From Chara braunii (taxonomy: Eukaryota > Streptophyta > Charophyceae > Charales > Characeae), in contig BFEA01000077.1 of assembly GCA_003427395.1 (NCBI GenBank), forward strand, positions 3,231,173-3,251,558: 20,386 nucleotides of DNA, read 5' to 3'. Of this stretch, positions 18,346-20,386 are shown one piece after another. Position 1 is the stretch's first letter, and each line of letters begins with the position of its first letter. The translations under genes were made by a program, and so were the position numbers. The notes beneath the pieces are model-generated. The model saw only the letters and a list, made by a program, of their open reading frames with translations. It was not told the origin of the DNA and made no database searches.

Positions 18346-18847
18346 AAGATTCCTAAGACCGGGGAGCGGCGAAAACCGCAATTTAAGGGTCTCACTTGAA
18401 GCCGGGCGCACACAACAGGAAGGGATTTGCTTTATTTAATTTATTTACTTATTGCAAACATCATTTAAATCCTGCATGACAGCCTATGAGGCGACTAGAA
18501 AAAGTGCAACAATGGGTTTACACACAATGCAGTCAAAGTATTTCGATTTGCGCCTAAAGCGGTGACGTAGTTACGAAAGCAACAAAGGGCAATTCAAAGT
18601 TTGAAGTCTGAAGTTTGAAAAGGGGCAAAGTCGCAAGTTAGCAAGCCTAGAGGGGTAGCTTTATCAACTTGGGCTCCCGTGTTGAACTCGTGGTTTAATA
18701 CGCAGCGAACATGAATACACAGATTATGATCATGGATACAGCTTCTCCCACAAACACCACTCTGAGTCAGCAATAAAGAAAGCTCTGCACATATGAAATC
18801 CTCTTTCACTTCTTCACACCTCCTGACTGCTCAGACCGGTAGTTCGA
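18346..18847. other. unassigned stretch, no gene seen
   Basis: Contains a TTTATTTAATTTATTTA run (about 18431-18447). A 71-codon Cys-containing frame lies on the minus strand at 18594-18809 but matches nothing I know. No RNA gene was recognised. Confidence 0.45.
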
Positions 18848-18913
18848 TTGCACCTTTCTTTTTTTTTTTTTCCCTTCCTTTCTCCTTTTTCGTGTCATCC
18901 TTGCTTGAGCAAG

Positions 18914-18924
18914 GCCCATGCTAA

Positions 18925-18959
<35 letters not shown>

Positions 18960-18972
18960 CCATGCTAATCTT
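18914..18972 (-). mobile_element. bare poly(A) insertion with perfect 15-bp target duplication
   Basis: GCCCATGCTAATCTT occurs at 18914-18928 and again at 18958-18972 without mismatch, and only 29 T (18929-18957) lie between them. This is the second case in 1.6 kb of a homopolymer bounded by a target-site-like duplication. The perfect repeat suggests it is younger than the one at 17312. Confidence 0.85.
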
Positions 18973-19083
18973 CGTTCTCTGTGTCATTCCAATCTCCCCC
19001 CCCTATTCACTAAGCAACGAGTGCGTATGAAGTAATGCGAGGCAGAACAAGGGACCTAATTAGCTGAGAGTTGAACCCCCCCC

Positions 19084-19435
19084 GCCCCCTCTGGTTAGCT
19101 GACAGTTAATCCTCCTTGTTCAAGTTAAGCCTGCCCCGTACCAAAGAAGATTTCATCCTGGTTAATTGACAGTTTATCCTGGTTAATTGGCAGTTGATTC
19201 TGGTTAATTGACAGTTGATTCTGGTTAATTAACAGTTGATTCTGGTTAATTGACAGTTAATCCTGGTTAATTGACAGTTAATCCTGGTTAATTGACAATT
19301 AGTTAATCCTGGTTAATTGACAATTAGTTAATCCTGGTTAACTGACAGTTAATCCTGGTTAAGTGATAGTTAATTCATCCTGGTTAAGCCTGCCCCCTAC
19401 CAAAGAATAGCTGGTTGACTGACAGTTAATCCCCA
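19084..19435 (+). repeat. flanking duplicated block around the minisatellite
   Basis: TTAAGCCTGCCCC-TACCAAAGAA occurs at about 19126-19148 and again at about 19384-19406. Related CTGGTT-GCTGACAGTTAATCC and CTGTTC/TTGTTC pieces lie outside it on both sides. The minisatellite therefore sits inside a larger duplicated unit. Confidence 0.7.
19160..19381 (+). repeat. 21/25-bp minisatellite, 10 units
   Basis: The array has ten head-to-tail units of GGTTAATTGACAGTTAATCCT or close variants. Units 1-6 and 9 are 21 bp; units 7 and 8 are 25 bp and share one 4-bp insertion; unit 10 (19357-19381) is 25 bp with a different one. Sequence variants are clustered: units 2-4 have GTTGATTCT where the others have TTAATCCT. 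That indicates local amplification of neighbouring units. There are no unique spacers, so it is not a CRISPR array. Confidence 0.95.
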
Positions 19436-19510
19436 CTGTTCATGGAGCAAACAATGCTGTTCAGTAACTTCAGTTCATGTTCAATTATCACTCTGTGGTG
19501 CATTCGGTAC

Positions 19511-19642
19511 GGATCCCAAGCTGTTTGAAAGGAGCAGTGGCCATGGATCTCCCGGCATTAAGGCGGAGAGGCATGCGTATGCTGTTGTATTCAAAGCTTG
19601 CGAATATGAGCCTGGGGCACTGGGCACTGGGCCCACTGTTTT
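19511..19642 (+). repeat. dispersed repeat family, copy B
   Basis: This segment is similar to 331-441 in the same orientation. It carries a small internal duplication of GGGCACT at 19616-19629 that is absent from copy A. Confidence 0.65.
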
Positions 19643-19799
19643 CCACGCGAATAAAAATACTTACAATGAAAGCCAATGGCAAAATTTGACTTTCACCGAA
19701 GGCAAAGAAAAACTCCCATCTGCCAAAAAAAACTCCTATCTGCAGTTCTGTCATGGCCGTAGTCTTAAATGACATTCAAAGTCAAGCCGGCAAGTCAGT

Positions 19800-19975
19800 C
19801 TGCCCCTGGGCGCAAATCCCACCGCAACCATATAATGATATAAATGACTACTTTCCGACCAAGTTCAGTTACGATACTTTCATCGAAAAGTGCACTGGTT
19901 CCTTGCCAGGGCCACTCCTGAAATGAGGACCTGGGCTCGAATCCCCCCACCGCAACCATAAAAATGAAACGACAG
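19800..19975 (+). mobile_element. probable tRNA-related SINE, two partial copies
   Basis: CCTGGGCTCGAATCCCC at about 19931 fits a pol III B box followed by CACCGCAACCATAAAAA. A shorter version, CCTGGGCGCAAATCCCACCG..., lies at about 19805 with the same trailing CGCAACCATA. A plausible A box (AGTGCACTGGTTCC) lies about 45 bp before the second B box. This suggests two heads or a head plus fragment. The call is less certain than for the SINE at 15405. Confidence 0.45.
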
Positions 19976-20295
19976 GAGGCGAGTACAAAAGCTATCTGGA
20001 CACAACAGGGGAAAAAAAAAAATTCTGAGTCTTTCGACCATTGCACATATAAGCTCCAGCTACCAAAAGGAGGGTTGGATTTCTTCCCCTCTCAAAAACT
20101 TCTTAGCAGGAGGACTTTTTGTGTAATTTTTTTTGGATACATATTACATGTAGGATTAAGCACATCAGCAGGACTAAGAAAAAAAGCACATGCAGGGCTT
20201 TAAATCAACCCCTCAGAAACGTTGGGGCTTCAGGACGGGGCTCGATAAAACAATTTCAAACCTTAGCCCGTGATTCCAATTCATGGGCTCGAGAA
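19976..20295. other. unassigned stretch, no gene seen
   Basis: Contains an A10 run (20013-20022) and near-repeats AAGCACATCAGCAGG / AAGCACATGCAGGG (about 20158 and 20185). No gene or RNA signature was recognised. Confidence 0.45.
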
Positions 20296-20304
20296 ACACA
20301 CACA

Positions 20305-20386
<82 letters not shown>
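20296..20386. repeat. compound (CA)n(GA)n microsatellite at window edge
   Basis: CA repeats to about 20321, then GA repeats to the last base. Confidence 0.98.

Noticed and set aside
18594-18809. 71-codon Cys-containing minus-strand frame (GVCGRSCIHDHNLC) as a small secreted peptide
   Set aside because: No signal peptide, no family match and no supporting context.
19160-19381. Possible CRISPR array
   Set aside because: The units are contiguous with no unique spacers, and the setting is eukaryotic. It is a minisatellite.
331-19642. The two dispersed-repeat copies as LTRs of one giant retrotransposon
   Set aside because: The copies are short and diverged, and the sequence between them consists of unrelated elements on both strands without gag-pol order.

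Overview
The window looks like repeat-rich nuclear DNA of a eukaryote, most likely a land plant. No intact, confidently assignable gene is visible. Two things point to a plant: a frameshifted piece of organellar ribosomal protein S2 on the minus strand (about 16175-16440) that reads like the mitochondrial rps2 of land plants, and a long L1-type LINE whose RT and C-terminal zinc-knuckle layout is the one common in plants. The lineage below that level cannot be told. Both edges are dinucleotide microsatellites ((CT)n at the start, (CA)n(GA)n at the end), which suggests a contig bounded by simple repeats.

Layout. 1-2350: low-complexity DNA, one copy of a dispersed repeat (331-441), and an unusual cluster of perfect hairpins (1216-1251, 1465-1490, 2149-2167, 2207-2244) with two palindrome-cored 50-bp repeats (1845-1894, 2026-2073), ending in an 87-nt poly(A). 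2351-4910: mostly unassigned, with one SINE-tail copy (2798-2886). 4911-11367, minus strand: one degraded LINE, from a (TAAA)n tail to a point upstream of RT. It carries an internal 566-bp tandem duplication (6041-7173) and is split by a 2,288-bp terminal-inverted-repeat element (7259-9546) flanked by a TA target duplication. That element holds an AT-rich module, a 409-bp MITE-like unit sitting in a CT microsatellite, and a foldback right end.

11645-18006, plus strand: a long, heavily decayed coding sequence of unknown identity. It is interrupted at about 14748-16500 by a second copy of the AT-rich module (itself split by a tRNA-derived SINE, 15405-15813, minus) and by the rps2 fragment. Very weak capsid-like motifs near its end make an endogenous viral element one possibility, unproven. 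Two pure poly(T) tracts (17327-17350, 18929-18957) are each flanked by 15-bp target-site-like duplications. 18350-20386: a 21/25-bp minisatellite (19160-19381), a second copy of the dispersed repeat (19511-19642), a probable tRNA-related SINE, and the terminal microsatellites.

The region therefore reads as a nest of insertions: SINE within module within coding relic, and MITE within TIR element within LINE. The order of events can partly be read from which element interrupts which.
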